Origin: Flavobacteriaceae bacterium
GTDB lineage: Bacteria; Bacteroidota; Bacteroidia; Flavobacteriales; Flavobacteriaceae
NCBI GenBank assembly: GCA_023700885.1
Contig: JAMPYA010000012.1
Coordinates: forward strand, 1 to 24,317
Length of the DNA: 24,317 nt
Direction: 5' to 3'
Positions 21,780 through 24,317 of this stretch are shown here, in pieces. The notes under the pieces were generated by a model. That model had not been told where the DNA came from and did not search any database. It was given only the letters and a program-made list of their open reading frames with translations. Positions within the stretch are counted from its first letter, which is position 1, and each line of letters starts with the position of its first letter. The position numbers and the translations under genes were made by a program.

Positions 21780-22511
21780 ATGAAGAAAAATTCTATTTTA
21801 AAATATATTCAAAAAGCAAAAAAAAATAATCAAAAATTATTGGCTATTTTATTAGATCCTGATAAAATATCAGTAGAAACAATTCCTTCTGTAGTTCAAA
21901 AAATTAATGAAAGTGGAGCCAATTTAATTTTTATTGGCGGAAGTTTGTTGTTTAAAAATATATTAGATGAATTTGTTCAAAATGTAAAAATCAACACCCA
22001 TTTACCTGTTATTCTATTCCCTGGTAATGCCATTCAAATAAGTGATAAAGCTGATGGAATTTTATTTCTATCTTTAATTTCAGGACGAAATCCTGAGTTT
22101 TTAATTGGAAATCAAGTCATTGCAGCTCCACTTTTAAAAGATAGTACATTAGAAATTTTATCTACAAGTTATTTACTCATAGAAAGTGGACGTGAAACAA
22201 CCGCATCTTATATAAGTAATACAAAACCAATTCCGCGTCACAAACCAGAAATTGCTATGGCAACAGCTTTAGCAGGAGAAATGATGGGTCATCAACTTAT
22301 TTATTTAGATGGTGGAAGTGGAGCTCTACATACAGTTCCTGCTGAATTAATTCAACTTGTTACAAATCATTGTTCGCTTCCAATAATTGTAGGCGGAGGC
22401 ATCAAAACAAAAGAACAAATAAATGATGCTTACAAAAATGGCGCAACTATTGTTGTAATAGGAACGGCTTTTGAAAAAAATAATAACCTTTTTAACAATT
22501 TACAATTATGA
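21780..22511 (+). CDS. GGGP synthase / PcrB-like prenyltransferase
   Basis: A 243-aa TIM-barrel protein of the geranylgeranylglyceryl-phosphate synthase family, which joins a polyprenyl diphosphate to glycerol-1-phosphate. LLDPDK with the Mg-binding Asp26 is at 24-29, FIGGSL at 51-56, YLDGGSGALHTVP at 175-187 and the phosphate-binding IIVGGGIKT at 202-210. The family is central to archaeal lipids, and Bacteroidetes carry their own group. Chain length and cellular product are not predictable here. It overlaps the following gene by 4 nt (ATGA). Confidence 0.88.
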   Translation: MKKNSILKYIQKAKKNNQKLLAILLDPDKISVETIPSVVQKINESGANLIFIGGSLLFKNILDEFVQNVKINTHLPVILFPGNAIQISDKADGILFLSLISGRNPEFLIGNQVIAAPLLKDSTLEILSTSYLLIESGRETTASYISNTKPIPRHKPEIAMATALAGEMMGHQLIYLDGGSGALHTVPAELIQLVTNHCSLPIIVGGGIKTKEQINDAYKNGATIVVIGTAFEKNNNLFNNLQL

Positions 22512-22768
22512 ATGTATCAATAGATATTAGTTTATACCCATTACACAAAGATTTTGAAAACCCAATTAAAGATTTCATTAAAAAATTGCGAACTTCCGGA
22601 TTTACAACCATAGAAAATCCTTTAAGCACTCAAGTTTATGGTGATTACAACGAAGTAATGAGTTGGATTCAAGAAAATATACACGAAACTTTTCTAAATG
22701 AAGATCATTGTCTATTTATCTTAAAAATTATAAAAGGAGACCGTGGAGCCTATAAGCCAAGTTTTTAA
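22508..22768 (+). CDS. Thiamine-binding (MTH1187/YkoF)-family protein
   Basis: An 86-aa single-domain protein resembling the MTH1187/YkoF ferredoxin-like fold. It starts MNVSIDISLYPL, has a pair of beta strands around a helix (IKDFIKKLRTSGF), then NPLSTQVYGDYNEVMSWI and a last strand (CLFILKIIKGDR). YkoF binds thiamine-type pyrimidines. It overlaps the upstream gene by 4 nt and the transporter gene by 26 nt, so it is firmly in this operon. It suggests the transporter could carry thiamine or a precursor. The assignment is from overall pattern and is moderate. Confidence 0.7.
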   Translation: MNVSIDISLYPLHKDFENPIKDFIKKLRTSGFTTIENPLSTQVYGDYNEVMSWIQENIHETFLNEDHCLFILKIIKGDRGAYKPSF

Positions 22769-23384
22769 TTTCTTTTTTGAACAATACTACGGCTACAAAA
22801 CCATTGAAATTGTTTTAGAAGCCATTGCGGTCTTTTTTGGATTATTAAGTGTTTGGTATGCCAAAAAAGAAAATATATTAGTGTATCCTACAGGTATTAT
22901 TAGTACGTTAATTTTTGTGTATTTATTATTTAAATGGGAATTATTAGGTGATATGCTCATAAACGCTTATTATTTTATGATGAGCATTTATGGTTGGTAT
23001 ATTTGGACTCGTAAAGTAGATCAAACTCATTTTACACCAATTACAAAAACATCCAATCAAGAAAAGTTCGTATCAGTTGGAATATTTATAAGCTCATTTA
23101 TATTTGTAGTTTTGGTTTATAGTTATTTTGATAAATTCAATACATGGACTGCTTATGTTGATACTTTAACTACCGCTATTTTCTTTGCAGGAATGTGGTT
23201 GATGGCGCGTAAAAAAATAGAAAACTGGATTTTTTGGATTATTGGTGATATCATTTCTGTTCCTTTATACTTTTTTAAAGGTTATACTTTAACAAGTATT
23301 CAATATTTTATATTTTTAATTATTGCTTATTACGGTTATATCGAATGGAAGAAAAGCTTAAACAAGAACCTTCTAACATTATAA
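22743..23384 (+). CDS. pnuC: PnuC-family vitamin transporter
   Basis: A 213-aa inner-membrane protein with about seven hydrophobic segments. It carries the PnuC-type motif NAYYFMMSIYGWYIW (near residue 75) and a late IGDIISVPLYFFKGY segment. PnuC facilitates nicotinamide riboside uptake, while close relatives (PnuT) carry thiamine. The start is GTG, because no in-frame ATG precedes the first membrane segment; this creates a 26-nt overlap with the previous gene. The next gene starts 40 nt before its stop. The kinase favours nicotinamide riboside, the upstream thiamine-binding-like gene favours thiamine, so the substrate is left open. Confidence 0.85.
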   Translation: MEPISQVFNFFFEQYYGYKTIEIVLEAIAVFFGLLSVWYAKKENILVYPTGIISTLIFVYLLFKWELLGDMLINAYYFMMSIYGWYIWTRKVDQTHFTPITKTSNQEKFVSVGIFISSFIFVVLVYSYFDKFNTWTAYVDTLTTAIFFAGMWLMARKKIENWIFWIIGDIISVPLYFFKGYTLTSIQYFIFLIIAYYGYIEWKKSLNKNLLTL

Positions 23385-23923
23385 AAATAGTGTTATTTGG
23401 GCCGGAATCAACTGGAAAAACCACTCTTTCAAAACTATTAGCTAACCATTATAAAACAGAATGGGTACCCGAATATGCTCGAGAATATTTACAAAATAAA
23501 TGGGATTTAGAGCAAAAAACGTGTGAATCACATGATTTAATTCCGATAGCTATCGGACAAATAAAACTTGAAAATGAACTTGCCAAAAAGGTTAAAAAAT
23601 TGCTTATTTGCGATACTGACATTTTAGAAACTATGGTGTATTCACAAACCTATTATGGGAATTTTGTGGATCCAATTTTAGAAGAGGCCGCAATGGCTAA
23701 CACCTATAATTTATATTTACTTACCTCTATTGATATTCCTTGGGAAAAGGATGATTTACGCGATAGACCCGATCCAAAACAACGCCAAGACATGTTCAAT
23801 GCCTTTGAAAATGCACTTATCAATTATAACAGACCCTATGTTTTATTGACCGGAGATACCATTAATCGGTTTAAAAAAGTGGTAAAAATAATTGATCAAC
23901 TTCTCGAAAAAAGAAATATTTAA
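23345..23923 (+). CDS. NadR-type ribosylnicotinamide kinase-like ATPase
   Basis: A 192-aa P-loop kinase matching only the C-terminal kinase part of NadR. Walker A is GPESTGKT (19-26), followed by the substrate-site WVPEYAREY, CDTDILETMVYS and the lid RDRPDPKQR. The N-terminal adenylyltransferase and helix-turn-helix parts of full NadR are absent. It would phosphorylate the vitamin brought in by the PnuC-type protein and trap it. It overlaps the transporter gene by 40 nt. Its stop shares a TTAA with the stop of the convergent gene. Confidence 0.86.
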   Translation: MEEKLKQEPSNIIKIVLFGPESTGKTTLSKLLANHYKTEWVPEYAREYLQNKWDLEQKTCESHDLIPIAIGQIKLENELAKKVKKLLICDTDILETMVYSQTYYGNFVDPILEEAAMANTYNLYLLTSIDIPWEKDDLRDRPDPKQRQDMFNAFENALINYNRPYVLLTGDTINRFKKVVKIIDQLLEKRNI

Positions 23924-24317
23924 GGCGCTTTTTCTACTACAAATTCTGCTAAATTGTTAGATAACATTGCTGACAATTCTTCAAAATTAGCAGCCCGCGT
24001 TTGGGCATAAAAATAACCGAATAAAGGAAACTGATTGACATCCACTTTTCTTAATTCTAAGGGTTTTTCAAATTTTGATAACAGTTTATTGTAATCAAAC
24101 GCTGCAATATTTTCGGCTTTAATTCCGGTTGAATTATCTAAAATTACTAAACCATAATAATCATTATTCATTAAATTTAATATATGATCCCAATTAGGCT
24201 TTTGTTGATTTTGATATAATTCATATGCATTAATCCCGAATGCATAATAGGCTAAATCTGCCGTTGTACACCAGCCCCCAAATCGCATTGGATTTCCTTC
24301 GATAGGAATAATTTCAT
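23920..24317 (-). CDS. ATP-grasp-like protein, C-terminal part (5' end outside window)
   Basis: 131 residues are visible; the frame stays open to the window edge, so the gene starts beyond it. The first visible residues EIIPIEGNPMRFGGWCTT resemble the Glu-x-Asn-Pro metal-binding motif near the end of ATP-grasp domains. The rest (ADLAYYAFGINAYELYQNQQKP and on) looks like a family-specific tail that I cannot name. The Met at 24288 is internal, not the start. It is convergent with the kinase gene, with a 4-nt overlap of stop codons. ATP-grasp membership is a moderate inference. Confidence 0.5.
   Translation of the reverse strand, partial: EIIPIEGNPMRFGGWCTTADLAYYAFGINAYELYQNQQKPNWDHILNLMNNDYYGLVILDNSTGIKAENIAAFDYNKLLSKFEKPLELRKVDVNQFPLFGYFYAQTRAANFEELSAMLSNNLAEFVVEKAP

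Overview
The window is AT-rich, densely packed DNA from a Flavobacteriia-type Bacteroidetes chromosome, probably Flavobacterium or a close relative; this assignment is inferred. The evidence is lipoprotein signals followed by Ser/Glu/Asp/Lys-rich tails, Bacteroidetes promoter boxes (TTG - about 20 nt - TAnnTTTG) just upstream of starts, the scarcity of Shine-Dalgarno sites, and gene families or gene orders typical of the phylum (pabB-tilS, DUF6051-like hydrolase, GGGP synthase-like protein). No rRNA or tRNA gene was seen.

Layout. 1-173 holds no assignable gene. 174-2293 has a Rieske-like lipoprotein that has lost its cluster ligands, then purK-purE for the carboxylation step of purine synthesis. 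2443-5092 is the accessory part: a 54-aa ORF translationally coupled to a CAP-domain lipoprotein, a 204-bp MITE-like insertion with an 8-bp target duplication, a second CAP lipoprotein, and two tandem 51-aa paralogous peptide genes. These peptides have a Ser-Gly-Gly junction followed by a 10-residue Cys-containing tail. The same stretch carries a duplicated promoter module, a five-copy AAGGTTAGT array and two strong terminators. It is the best candidate here for an undescribed system.

5160-10737 carries pabB (folate), tilS (tRNA-Ile lysidine), a three-domain DsbD-type thiol:disulfide interchange protein and glutaminase, closely spaced on the plus strand. A cold-shock protein with its own terminator follows, then a DUF6051-like alpha/beta hydrolase, a DinB-like protein, a penicillin-acylase-family hydrolase and a YifB/ComM AAA+ protein. 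On the minus strand lie ahcY (activated methyl cycle), a LacI-type regulator and aspA; the regulator is the obvious candidate to control aspA.

From 21159 a tight plus-strand operon encodes a phosphopantetheinyl transferase, a GGGP synthase-like protein, a thiamine-binding-family protein, a PnuC-type transporter and a NadR-type nucleoside kinase. The last three form a plausible vitamin uptake-and-trapping unit (nicotinamide riboside or thiamine). A minus-strand gene resembling the end of an ATP-grasp protein runs off the right edge and meets the kinase gene tail to tail.
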